Shown here in pieces: positions 1 to 6,626 of a stretch of DNA of 15,340 nucleotides. This stretch comes from an uncultured Lachnospiraceae bacterium (GTDB lineage Bacteria; Bacillota; Clostridia; Lachnospirales; Lachnospiraceae). Where the stretch lies: NCBI GenBank assembly GCA_946533525.1, contig CAMNBW010000013.1:1-15340 (forward strand). The letters are read 5' to 3'. The translations under genes and the position numbers were made by a program. The notes under the pieces were generated by a model, which was not told the DNA's origin, made no database searches, and worked only from the letters and a program-made list of their open reading frames with translations. Each line of letters starts with the position of its first letter. The stretch's first letter is position 1.

Positions 1-115
1 AGGCCCAGGTAGAGGAGCCGCAGATACCGGAGTGGTTTCAGTGAAACTTGAATTCGGGCACCTGAATTCGGACCGAAGGGCTGAATTTACAAAGGTTGCT
101 AAGTTCCGGTTATGA
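1..115 (+). other. possible 3' end of an upstream gene, frame undecided
   Basis: Two plus-strand frames are open from the window edge. Frame 3 reads 13 residues ending EPQIPEWFQ and stops at 42-44; its codons (GCC, GAG, ATA, CCG) resemble those of the downstream genes. Frame 2 stays open for 37 residues and stops at 113-115, which would run through the pyrF -35 element. I favour frame 3 because it ends before the dyad at 50-69 and the promoter, but so short a piece cannot be assigned to a family. The upstream region may also be non-coding. Confidence 0.2.
50..69. other. 9-bp dyad upstream of the pyrF promoter
   Basis: GAATTCGGG (50-58) pairs with CCTGAATTC (61-69) across a 2-nt centre, with one G-T pair; physically this would be an 8-bp stem with a 4-nt loop. 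The dyad also creates a direct repeat, TGAATTCGG at 49-57 and 63-71. There is no T-run after it, so it is not a standard intrinsic terminator. It lies 26 bp before the pyrF -35 element, so it could be a terminator relic of the upstream gene or a protein-binding site; neither role can be shown here. Confidence 0.35.
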
Positions 116-124
116 AAGTATAAT
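96..124 (+). promoter_or_regulatory. predicted sigma-A-type promoter of pyrF
   Basis: TTGCTA (96-101, 4 of 6 to consensus) is separated by exactly 17 bp from a perfect TATAAT (119-124). Transcription should begin in the G-run at 127-131, giving a leader of about 20 nt before the pyrF ATG at 151. That is too short for a PyrR-binding attenuator or any riboswitch. Confidence 0.7.
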
Positions 125-150
125 ATGGGGGCGAGAGGTAAGGTAAAATT

Positions 151-1068
151 ATGATACAAAAACTGATAGACAGGATAGTAAAGACGGATGCGCCCATAGT
201 CGTGGGTCTGGACCCGAATTTAAGCTTTGTGCCGCAAGGAATACTGCACAGGGCTTTTGAGGAAAAGGGAGAGACTCTTGAGGGCGCGGCGGAAGCCATA
301 TGGCAGTTTAATAAAGGAATAGTGGACGCGGTGAGCGATATAGTTCCCGCTGTTAAGCCGCAGATTGCGATGTACGAGCAGTTCGGCATCCCGGGGCTTA
401 AGGCCTTTAAGGATACGGTGGACTACTGCCATGAAAAAGGGCTTATAGTCATCGGGGACGTAAAGCGGGGAGATATAGGCTCCACTTCGGCCTCCTACGC
501 CAAAGCCCATATAGGCAGGATAGAGGTGGGGTCTAAGAGCTATGCCCCCTTTGACGAGGACTTTGCGACGGTCAATCCCTATCTTGGAACCGACGGGGTA
601 AAGCCCTTCGTGGAGGTCTGCAGCAGCGAGGATAAGGGAATCTTTGTACTTGTAAAGACATCCAATCCCTCGAGCGGGGAGTTTCAGGACAGGCTCGTAG
701 ACGGCAAGCCGCTTTATGAGCTGGTGGCCGAAAAGGTCTGCGAATGGGGGAGCGAGTCGATGGACGGAGACTACAGCAATGTGGGCTGCGTCGTGGGAGC
801 CACCTATCCCGAGATGGGAGCAAGGCTTAGAAAGCTCATGCCAAAGACCTTTATACTGGTGCCCGGTTACGGAGCCCAGGGCGGAACGGCGGAGGACCTT
901 AAGAATTTCTTTAACCCCGACGGACTTGGGGCTATCGTCAATTCCTCGAGGGGGATAATCGCGGCCTATAAAAAGGATGAATATAAGAAATACGGCGAAG
1001 ACGGCTATGCCGAGGCTTCAAGGGCTGCGGTCCTCGATATGAAGAAGGATATAAAGTCAGTGCTTTAG
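151..1068 (+). CDS. pyrF: orotidine 5'-phosphate decarboxylase (long, type 2)
   Basis: Converts OMP to UMP with loss of CO2, the last step of de novo pyrimidine synthesis, in the cytoplasm. The 305-residue length and sequence fit the longer type 2 OMP decarboxylases rather than the ~230-residue type 1 enzymes. The barrel starts with VVGLDPN (residues 17-23). The catalytic D-x-K-x-x-D signature is D103-K105-D108 in GDVKRGDIGSTS. The phosphate-gripping region is LVPGYGAQGG (236-245), followed by VNSSRGI (263-269). The ATG at 151 is preceded by a purine-rich GAGAGGTAAGG site and by a strong promoter whose leader would begin just upstream. pyrE follows after 27 nt, so the two terminal UMP-forming steps are probably cotranscribed. 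All key residues are present; assignment is secure. Confidence 0.97.
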   Translation: MIQKLIDRIVKTDAPIVVGLDPNLSFVPQGILHRAFEEKGETLEGAAEAIWQFNKGIVDAVSDIVPAVKPQIAMYEQFGIPGLKAFKDTVDYCHEKGLIVIGDVKRGDIGSTSASYAKAHIGRIEVGSKSYAPFDEDFATVNPYLGTDGVKPFVEVCSSEDKGIFVLVKTSNPSSGEFQDRLVDGKPLYELVAEKVCEWGSESMDGDYSNVGCVVGATYPEMGARLRKLMPKTFILVPGYGAQGGTAEDLKNFFNPDGLGAIVNSSRGIIAAYKKDEYKKYGEDGYAEASRAAVLDMKKDIKSVL

Positions 1069-1095
1069 GAGCCATAGGGGCTTAGGGAGGAAGAA

Positions 1096-1773
1096 ATGTA
1101 TAAGTATAAACAGGATTTTATAGAATTCATGCTGGAGTGCGAGGTTTTAAAGTTCGGGGACTTTGTGACAAAAAGCGGAAGGAAGACTCCCTTTTTTGTG
1201 AACACCGGCTTTTACAGGACCGGAGGACAGTTAAGGCGGCTGGGTGAATTCTATGCAAGGGCTATAGAGGTAAAGTTCGGTTCGGATTTCGATGTGCTCT
1301 TCGGACCGGCCTACAAGGGGATACCCTTAAGCGTAGTTACGGTCTCCGCCTTCGATGAGCTCTTTAACAGGCAGATAAGGTACTGCTCCAACCGTAAGGA
1401 GATAAAGGACCACGGGGACAAGGGTATACTTCTCGGAGGGCCTTTGGGCGACGGGGACAAGGTGGTCATAATCGAGGATGTGACCACGGCCGGAACGTCG
1501 ATAAAGGAGACCCTTCCGATCATAAAAGCCCAGGGCAACGTGGAAGTCATAGGTATGTGCGTTTCCGTTGACAGGCAGGAGAGGGGCAGCGGGACAAAGA
1601 GCGCGCTTAAGGAGATAGAGGAGGAATATGGTTTCCCCACCACCTCGATTGTTACGATGAAGGATGTGATAGACCATCTCAGCAATAATCCGGTGAAGGG
1701 AAAGATGATCCTCGACGATGAATTGAAGAAGGCCATAGAGGCTTACTATGAACAGTATGGAGCCGAAGAATGA
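1096..1773 (+). CDS. pyrE: orotate phosphoribosyltransferase
   Basis: Joins orotate and PRPP to make OMP, the substrate of the neighbouring PyrF, in the cytoplasm. At 225 residues it has the normal length. The type I phosphoribosyltransferase PRPP-binding signature is clear: IIEDVTTAGTS at residues 125-135, with the two acidic residues E127 and D128. FGPAYKGIPL (69-78) is the usual substrate-side loop, and the N-terminal GDFVTKSGRKTPFF segment (21-34) is the PyrE-specific part. A strong AGGGAGG site lies about 8 nt before the ATG. The pyrF-pyrE order with a 27-nt gap indicates one transcript; the other pyr genes are not in this window. Confidence 0.97.
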   Translation: MYKYKQDFIEFMLECEVLKFGDFVTKSGRKTPFFVNTGFYRTGGQLRRLGEFYARAIEVKFGSDFDVLFGPAYKGIPLSVVTVSAFDELFNRQIRYCSNRKEIKDHGDKGILLGGPLGDGDKVVIIEDVTTAGTSIKETLPIIKAQGNVEVIGMCVSVDRQERGSGTKSALKEIEEEYGFPTTSIVTMKDVIDHLSNNPVKGKMILDDELKKAIEAYYEQYGAEE

Positions 1774-1807
1774 AGCCGGTTCCGATGATAAGAAGGAGTA
1801 AAGATTT

Positions 1808-1984
1808 ATGAAGAACAGGGAGAGCAGGAACATGAACGAAGAGATTTATAAGAGCATGAGATTTTCAGCCATATGCAACATTGTCCTTGGCGTACTGCTC
1901 ATAGCCTCGGGAGTTGCGGCGGGAGTCATGATGTTTATAAGCGGAGGAAGGCTTCTTCGCAACAAGTCCAAGATCATTTTCTAA
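1808..1984 (+). CDS. 58-residue single-span membrane protein, unknown function
   Basis: Short reading frame between pyrE and the next membrane-protein gene. ATG at 1808 has an AAGGAG site 9 nt upstream, which argues that it is really translated; an internal ATG at codon 9 lacks such a site. The product begins with a charged, hydrophilic head (about residues 1-17), followed by one long hydrophobic stretch (about 20-46, ICNIVLGVLLIASGVAAGV and onward) and a basic end (RLLRNKSK). By the positive-inside rule both flanks carry charge, so the topology is uncertain. It starts 34 nt after pyrE and ends 6 nt before the next gene, so it is almost certainly cotranscribed. I recognise no family; a partner or regulator role for the neighbouring three-span protein is only a guess. 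Confidence 0.65.
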   Translation: MKNRESRNMNEEIYKSMRFSAICNIVLGVLLIASGVAAGVMMFISGGRLLRNKSKIIF

Positions 1985-1990
1985 AACAGC

Positions 1991-2308
1991 ATGATATTTA
2001 AAAGAAGATATTTATTTACCAGCAATTCGAGGTCCGATAAGGGTATTATGTCTACGGTATGCGGGCTTATTTCGTTTATCTCCTTTTCGGTCACCTTGTA
2101 TCTGGTATTAAAGGCAGGGGGAAATACGGGCGGCAGACTCGGCGCGGTCGGTTTTGTCGCCTGCCTTTTTGCGTTGGCGGGACTCGTTCTCGGGATAATA
2201 AGCCTGGCGGAAAAGGATACCTTCAGGTTCTTCCCCCGCTTCGGCTTTATCATATCGCTTTTATCCATAATTGCCTGGGGAGGGATAATATATGCAGGAT
2301 TCGCATGA
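1991..2308 (+). CDS. 105-residue three-span membrane protein (DUF6142-like)
   Basis: Small integral membrane protein with a basic N-terminus (KRRYLFT) and three predicted spans at about residues 20-40, 50-72 and 84-103. Between spans 2 and 3 is a charged loop, EKDTFRFFPRFG. It resembles small Lachnospiraceae proteins I remember as DUF6142, but that is recollection rather than a search result, and the function is unknown. No good ribosome binding site precedes ATG 1991; the gene starts 6 nt after the stop of the 58-residue gene, so translational coupling is likely. Its last 17 nt overlap the start of the M29 peptidase gene at 2292, tying the two products together in expression. Confidence 0.8.
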   Translation: MIFKRRYLFTSNSRSDKGIMSTVCGLISFISFSVTLYLVLKAGGNTGGRLGAVGFVACLFALAGLVLGIISLAEKDTFRFFPRFGFIISLLSIIAWGGIIYAGFA

Positions 2309-4328
2309 ATATCTTAAAGGCGGGAGCCGCAGCAGGGATTTTTACGAAGCTGCGATGGAAGGCTTAAAGAAGGTTCAGGGATATAATGGCTTTAAGGAAA
2401 ACGCAAATATCGAGCGTTATTTTAAAGATACGGCCGCCTTCGCCCTTTCCCCCGGCTATGAATACGCCCTGCCGGAGCACTATGATACTTCATGGTTAAA
2501 CCCGCAGTATTGCGTTAAATGCACCGGTGAGGATTTGGGGCGTCCCCTTTCCTTTGTCGCCTATGAGCTCATGGGGCTTATGGCCTTTAAGGCGGAGGAC
2601 AGATATGAGGACCTCGACATCCTTCTGGATCTCTTCCTTAAAGTATTCAGACTCTTTGAAGAAAGGGACAAAGCCGGTGAGCTTCCCACAGGCGAAGAGG
2701 TAAGGAAGGTCATATATGAGCATATCCTTGAGACTCTGGAATATGTTCTCGACAGGCGGATTAGGGAGAGTATCGACCCCTCCTGTGACTTTGCCGTGCG
2801 TATCATAACCTCAGCCGATCCCGGGGACGTTTCCTATATTGAAAGGTACGGGGAGTATGTCTCCAAGGATACCGTCAGGCTCGCGGAATACATCAATTCC
2901 CTGGACGAGGGCCTTATAGCGAAGATGGCGGATACCTTCACGGAAGGCTACAGGCTGGGCTTTATCAATACCGGGAAGGACCTTTCCATAAAGAAAACGG
3001 TAAATATCCGTTACCATATAGGCTTTGAGCGGGTCGTAAAGAGAGCTGTACAAAATTTTGAAAAGCTCGGGCTTAAACCCGTTATCTACAGAAGAGCCCT
3101 CCATGCTCCGGTGAGGGGCGCGGTATATACGGGCTTTTACGGAGACGCCGTTAACCGGCAGATGGATTTTGACCATAAGGAGGATATGGCCCTCTTTCTG
3201 GACGAGGAATATGTGGCGCGAAGAATCAAGCTCGCTGAGAGCACTTATGAGAAGTATAAGGAGCTGGCGCGTGTCCATGCGGGCCCCGCAGTCATAGATA
3301 CCTTCGGGGAGGAGCCCTTTTTGCCGGAGTCAAAGGCCGAAGCATATTCCCTAAGTCCCGAACAGGGAGAGCTTAAGGTGCGCCTTGCAGGTCAGCTTGG
3401 CAGTCTTACCAACAAATATATCCCGGGGGAGGAGAGATCATTTACCATAATCGCCTTTCCGCTGCCCTCGATCGGAAAGGACTTCGAGGCCATATTTAAG
3501 GAGACGGTGGAGTTAAATGCCCTGGACTACAATAAATACAGGGACATCCAGCAAAGGATAATATGCACTCTGGAGAAGGGTGACTATGTGGAGATAAGGG
3601 GAAGGGGAGATAATCCGACAGATATGAGGGTCAGCTTATGCCCGCTTAAGGAGCCGGAAAAGCAGACGAACTTTGAAAACTGCGTGGCGGACGTAAATAT
3701 TCCGGTGGGAGAGGTATTTACCTCGCCGGTGCTTAAAGGTACGGAGGGGACTCTCTACGTTTCGGAGGTTTATCTCGAGGGGCTTAAGTTTGAAAAGCTT
3801 AAATTAAAGTTTAAGGACGGCTTTATAACGGAGTATTCCTGCGGCAACTTCGACGATGAGGAGAAGAACAGGAAGTACATCGAGGACAACATCCTCTTTC
3901 ACCATAAGACCCTGCCCCTTGGGGAATTCGCCATCGGCACCAATACCACGGCTTATGCAATGGCGAAAAAATACAGAATTTTCCAGTATCTTCCGATTTT
4001 GATAGCAGAGAAGACCGGGCCGCATTTTGCGGTGGGAGATACCTGCTACAGCAGGGCGGAGGATATTAAGGTATATAATCCGGACGGGAGGGAGATAATC
4101 TCCCGGGATAACGAGGAGACGCTGAAACGTCTTACGGATAAGGATTTCAGATATTATGAATGTCATACGGATATTACCATCCCCTACGATGAGCTCGGAA
4201 GCATAACGGCTGTTTCTAAAAATGGGGAGCGCTTTCCCGTGATAGAAAACGGGCGCTTCGTGGTGGAAGGAACCGAAGCGCTGAACGAGGATCTGAATGG
4301 ATCTGAATGTAATATCTTAATTGACTAA
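2292..4328 (+). CDS. M29-type metallo-aminopeptidase with N-terminal extension
   Basis: Predicted cytoplasmic aminopeptidase of family M29 (thermophilic aminopeptidase/AmpS type), 678 residues against about 410 in classical members. The full metal/catalytic set is visible and in family order: E474 in NIPVGEVFTSP (470-480), E545 in LGEFAIGTN (543-551), H578 and Y586 in PHFAVGDTCYS, and H625 and D627 in CHTDITIPY. The GRGDNPTDMRVSL segment (437-449) matches the conserved GTDL-type strand. The first ~250 residues have no counterpart that I can name and look mostly helical up to about 160. A GGGAGGG site sits 7 nt before ATG 2292, and the start overlaps the previous membrane-protein gene by 17 nt. 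There is no signal peptide. The last codons contain a 10-bp tandem duplication. Peptidase activity is inferred from intact residues; the substrate is unknown. Confidence 0.85.
   Translation: MQDSHEYLKGGSRSRDFYEAAMEGLKKVQGYNGFKENANIERYFKDTAAFALSPGYEYALPEHYDTSWLNPQYCVKCTGEDLGRPLSFVAYELMGLMAFKAEDRYEDLDILLDLFLKVFRLFEERDKAGELPTGEEVRKVIYEHILETLEYVLDRRIRESIDPSCDFAVRIITSADPGDVSYIERYGEYVSKDTVRLAEYINSLDEGLIAKMADTFTEGYRLGFINTGKDLSIKKTVNIRYHIGFERVVKRAVQNFEKLGLKPVIYRRALHAPVRGAVYTGFYGDAVNRQMDFDHKEDMALFLDEEYVARRIKLAESTYEKYKELARVHAGPAVIDTFGEEPFLPESKAEAYSLSPEQGELKVRLAGQLGSLTNKYIPGEERSFTIIAFPLPSIGKDFEAIFKETVELNALDYNKYRDIQQRIICTLEKGDYVEIRGRGDNPTDMRVSLCPLKEPEKQTNFENCVADVNIPVGEVFTSPVLKGTEGTLYVSEVYLEGLKFEKLKLKFKDGFITEYSCGNFDDEEKNRKYIEDNILFHHKTLPLGEFAIGTNTTAYAMAKKYRIFQYLPILIAEKTGPHFAVGDTCYSRAEDIKVYNPDGREIISRDNEETLKRLTDKDFRYYECHTDITIPYDELGSITAVSKNGERFPVIENGRFVVEGTEALNEDLNGSECNILID
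4290..4309 (+). repeat. perfect 10-bp tandem duplication at the 3' end of the M29 gene
   Basis: GATCTGAATG occurs at 4290-4299 and again immediately at 4300-4309. Because 10 is not a multiple of 3, the second copy shifts the frame. With one copy the protein would end ...EDLNVIS at a TAA at 4318-4320; with two it ends ...EDLNGSECNILID at 4328. It therefore affects only the extreme C-terminus. Confidence 0.9.
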
Positions 4329-4349
4329 AACCCTCTAAATCAGTATAAT
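4321..4349 (+). promoter_or_regulatory. near-consensus promoter of the purine operon
   Basis: TTGACT (4321-4326, 5 of 6) and a perfect TATAAT (4344-4349) are spaced by exactly 17 bp. The -35 element overlaps the last codons and stop of the M29 gene. Predicted start is near 4354-4357, so the leader to the purE ATG at 4383 is under 30 nt, leaving no room for a purine riboswitch. No terminator lies between the M29 gene and this promoter, so pyr-side transcripts may also read through. Confidence 0.8.
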
Positions 4350-4382
4350 TAATGGGTTACGGCAGTATTTTGGAGGTTTATT

Positions 4383-4883
4383 ATGGCTAAGGTTGGAATA
4401 GTGATGGGTTCGGACTCCGATATGGGCGTAATGAGAAAGGCCGCGGAGCTTCTGGACGAATTTAATATATCTTATGAGATGAAGATAATTTCGGCCCACA
4501 GGGAGCCGGAGCTCTTCTTCGAATGGGCTAAGGGTGCTGCGGACAGGGGAATAAAGGTGATCATAGCCGGCGCGGGGATGGCAGCCCATCTCCCGGGAAT
4601 GTGCGCGGCGCTTTTCCCCCTGCCTGTCATAGGCATACCCATGTATTCAAAGTCCCTGAACGGAAACGATGCGCTGTATTCCATTTTGCAGATGCCTCCG
4701 GGAGTTCCGGTGGCTACCGTCGCAATAGACGGGGCAAAGAACGCCGCCCTCCTGGCGGTAAAGATGCTGGCAATTTCCGACGGGGAGCTGCTTGAGGCCC
4801 TGAAGAAGTATGCAAAGGAACAGGGGGAGGCAGTCGAGGAGAAGGACCGCAGGCTGCAGGAGAAGGGATACAAGAACTATTAA
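4383..4883 (+). CDS. purE: N5-carboxyaminoimidazole ribonucleotide mutase (class I PurE)
   Basis: Moves the carboxyl group from N5-CAIR to C4 to give CAIR in purine synthesis; class I PurE forms a cytoplasmic octamer. The 166-residue length is typical. Nucleotide-binding MGSDSD is at residues 8-13, SAHR with the conserved histidine at 37-40, and GAGMAAHLPG at 63-72. The LQMPPGVPVATVAID segment (92-106) is also diagnostic. A TGGAGG site lies 7 nt before the ATG. It is the first gene after the promoter at 4321-4349 and is followed by purM after 30 nt. No purK is in the window, so how N5-CAIR is made is not shown here. Confidence 0.97.
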   Translation: MAKVGIVMGSDSDMGVMRKAAELLDEFNISYEMKIISAHREPELFFEWAKGAADRGIKVIIAGAGMAAHLPGMCAALFPLPVIGIPMYSKSLNGNDALYSILQMPPGVPVATVAIDGAKNAALLAVKMLAISDGELLEALKKYAKEQGEAVEEKDRRLQEKGYKNY

Positions 4884-4889
4884 ACAGGC

Positions 4890-4906
4890 CATTTCTGGCA
4901 GAAATG
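4890..4906 (+). other. intercistronic hairpin before the purM start
   Basis: CATTTCT (4890-4896) and AGAAATG (4900-4906) form a perfect 7-bp stem with a GGC loop, ending just as the purM ribosome binding region (GAGGG, 4906-4910) begins, 7 nt before the ATG. There is no T-tract, so it is not a terminator. It may affect purM translation or protect an mRNA end; that is inference. Confidence 0.45.
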
Positions 4907-4913
4907 AGGGTAT

Positions 4914-5942
4914 ATGGATTACAAGAGTGCCGGAGTAGATATAGAAGCCGGATATAAAGCCGTTGAGCTCATGAAGAAATACGTTGACGAGACTCAGCGC
5001 AGCGAATGTATAGGAGATCTGGGAGGCTTTTCAGGAGCCTTTTCCTTAAAGAATTTCATGAAAATGAAGAAGCCCACCCTGGTGTCGGGTACCGACGGAG
5101 TGGGTACGAAGCTGAAGCTGGCTTTTGAGATGGACAAACACGATACGGTGGGAATAGACTGCGTTGCGATGTGCGTAAACGACATCGCCTGCGCAGGCGG
5201 AGAGCCGCTGTTTTTCCTGGATTATATTGCCTGCGGAAAGAACGAGCCCGAAAAGATCGCTTCCATTGTAAAGGGAGTGGCCGAGGGGTGTAAGCTAAGC
5301 GGCGCTGCCTTAATCGGCGGGGAGACTGCGGAAATGCCCGGCTTTTATCCGGAAAACGAGTATGACCTGGCCGGATTTGCAGTGGGCATAGTCGATGAGG
5401 ACGCAATGCCGGATAAGAAGAACATAGGAGCCGGAGACGCCCTGGTCGGAATAGCCTCCTCGGGTGTTCATTCCAATGGCTTTTCACTGGTAAGGAAAAT
5501 ATTCAAGATAACCCATGAGAATCTAAGCCGCTATAGAGAAGCTCTGGGGAGCTCCCTGGGGGAGACCCTCCTTAAGCCTACAAAGATATATGTAAAGACC
5601 CTGGAGAAGGTCAGGGACGCGGATATTAAGATAAAGGGCTGCAGCCATATTACCGGAGGCGGCTTCTTCGAGAACATACCGAGAATGCTTCCCAAGGGGA
5701 TAGCGGCGAGGATAGAGAAGGCCTCATATCCGGTTCCGCCGATCTTCGAGCTTATAAAAAGTGACGGCGGAGTGGACGAAAACATGATGTACAACACCTT
5801 CAATATGGGTATAGGCATGGTGTTATGCGTAGATAAAAAGGATGCGGACGCTCTGGTGGAGACAGTCAGGGCCGCGGGAGAGGAAGCCTATATCATCGGG
5901 CAGACGGAAGAGAGCTCCGAGGGCGGAGTAAGGCTATGCTGA
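4914..5942 (+). CDS. purM: phosphoribosylformylglycinamidine cyclo-ligase (AIR synthetase)
   Basis: ATP-dependent closure of FGAM to AIR, the fifth step of IMP synthesis; cytoplasmic dimer. The 342-residue length is normal. Family markers are VSGTDGVGTKLKLA (57-70, ATP/substrate region), DCVAMCVNDI (82-91) and GGETAEMPGFY (135-145). IGIASSGVHSNGFSLVRK-like and GCSHITGGGF segments follow in the expected order. The start at 4914 gives the usual MDYKSAGVDI N-terminus and has GAGGG just upstream. The 3' end overlaps purN by 7 nt (ATGCTGA), indicating translational coupling. Between purE and purM there is only a 30-nt gap carrying a small hairpin. Confidence 0.97.
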   Translation: MDYKSAGVDIEAGYKAVELMKKYVDETQRSECIGDLGGFSGAFSLKNFMKMKKPTLVSGTDGVGTKLKLAFEMDKHDTVGIDCVAMCVNDIACAGGEPLFFLDYIACGKNEPEKIASIVKGVAEGCKLSGAALIGGETAEMPGFYPENEYDLAGFAVGIVDEDAMPDKKNIGAGDALVGIASSGVHSNGFSLVRKIFKITHENLSRYREALGSSLGETLLKPTKIYVKTLEKVRDADIKIKGCSHITGGGFFENIPRMLPKGIAARIEKASYPVPPIFELIKSDGGVDENMMYNTFNMGIGMVLCVDKKDADALVETVRAAGEEAYIIGQTEESSEGGVRLC

Positions 5943-6559
5943 GAATAGCGGTGCTGGTGTCCGGCGGAGGGACAAATCTCCAGGCCATAATAGACGCCGT
6001 GGCAGACGGGCGCATTACCAATTCTAAAATAGTAAGGGTAATAAGCTCAAAGAAGGACGCCTATGCGTTAAAGAGGGCACAAGACGCCGGAATAGAAGGC
6101 GCGGTGGTCTGCAAAAAGGATTATGACAGTGCGGAAGCTTTTAATAAAGCGCTGACGGATACGATACAGGAGGCAGAGCCCGATCTCATAGTGCTGGCGG
6201 GGTATCTGACGGTACTTCCGGCCTCCCTTGCAGAAGCTTATGAGAACAGGATAATAAACATCCATCCCTCCCTCATCCCCTCCTTTTGCGGGGTGGGCTA
6301 CTACGGACTTAAGGTACATGAGGAAGCGCTTAAAAGAGGGGTGAAGCTCACCGGGGCGACCGTGCATTTTGTGGATGCGGGGTGCGACAGCGGGCCGATA
6401 ATCCTGCAAAGGGCGGTGGAGGTCAAATACGACGACACTCCGGAAATACTGCAGAGGCGGGTCATGGAGCAGGCGGAATGGAAGATACTGCCCGAGGCCA
6501 TAGACCTTATAGCCAACGGAAGGGTTCAGGTTATAAACGGTAAGGTAAGGATAATGTGA
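5936..6559 (+). CDS. purN: phosphoribosylglycinamide formyltransferase (10-formyl-THF dependent)
   Basis: Transfers the formyl group of 10-formyltetrahydrofolate to GAR, giving FGAR (third step of IMP synthesis). The 207-residue length fits PurN. The N-terminal GGGTNLQAI (10-18) is the phosphate-binding region. The catalytic triad is N108 and H110 in INIHPSL, and D151 in the AGCDSGPI segment. The ATG lies inside the end of purM (7-nt overlap), with GGCGGAG about 9 nt upstream, so expression is coupled to purM. A 67-nt gap follows before purD, the widest in the purine group. purH, often found next to purN in Firmicutes, is absent here. Confidence 0.96.
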   Translation: MLRIAVLVSGGGTNLQAIIDAVADGRITNSKIVRVISSKKDAYALKRAQDAGIEGAVVCKKDYDSAEAFNKALTDTIQEAEPDLIVLAGYLTVLPASLAEAYENRIINIHPSLIPSFCGVGYYGLKVHEEALKRGVKLTGATVHFVDAGCDSGPIILQRAVEVKYDDTPEILQRRVMEQAEWKILPEAIDLIANGRVQVINGKVRIM

Positions 6560-6573
6560 CAGGAGCCTTACCG
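6538..6573 (+). other. 8-bp inverted repeat spanning the purN stop
   Basis: CGGTAAGG (6538-6545) is complementary to CCTTACCG (6566-6573) with a 20-nt loop containing the purN stop codon. The downstream sequence is A/T-rich but has no immediate T-run, so termination is doubtful. It occupies the only sizeable gap in the purine cluster; a role in mRNA processing is possible but unproven. Confidence 0.3.
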
Positions 6574-6626
6574 CGAATAAATACTTGTTTTAACACAAAA
6601 CTGGATTGCGGAGAGGAACTTAAAAG

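Noticed and set aside
35..47. short palindrome GTTTCAGTGAAAC near the window start
   Set aside because: A 6-bp arm with a single-base centre cannot fold well, and no second copy or known operator is evident.
1327..1833. 168-codon minus-strand frame opposite pyrE
   Set aside because: Fully antisense to an intact enzyme gene, with no recognisable motif and no supporting promoter or gene neighbours.
4329..4382. possible terminator or purine riboswitch before purE
   Set aside because: The 54-nt gap holds the promoter and ribosome binding site only; no hairpin with T-run and no room for an aptamer.
6555..6583. weak promoter-like boxes in the purN-purD gap (GTGACA, TAAATA)
   Set aside because: The -10 match is only 3 of 6 and the spacing is 16 bp; chance is the simpler explanation.
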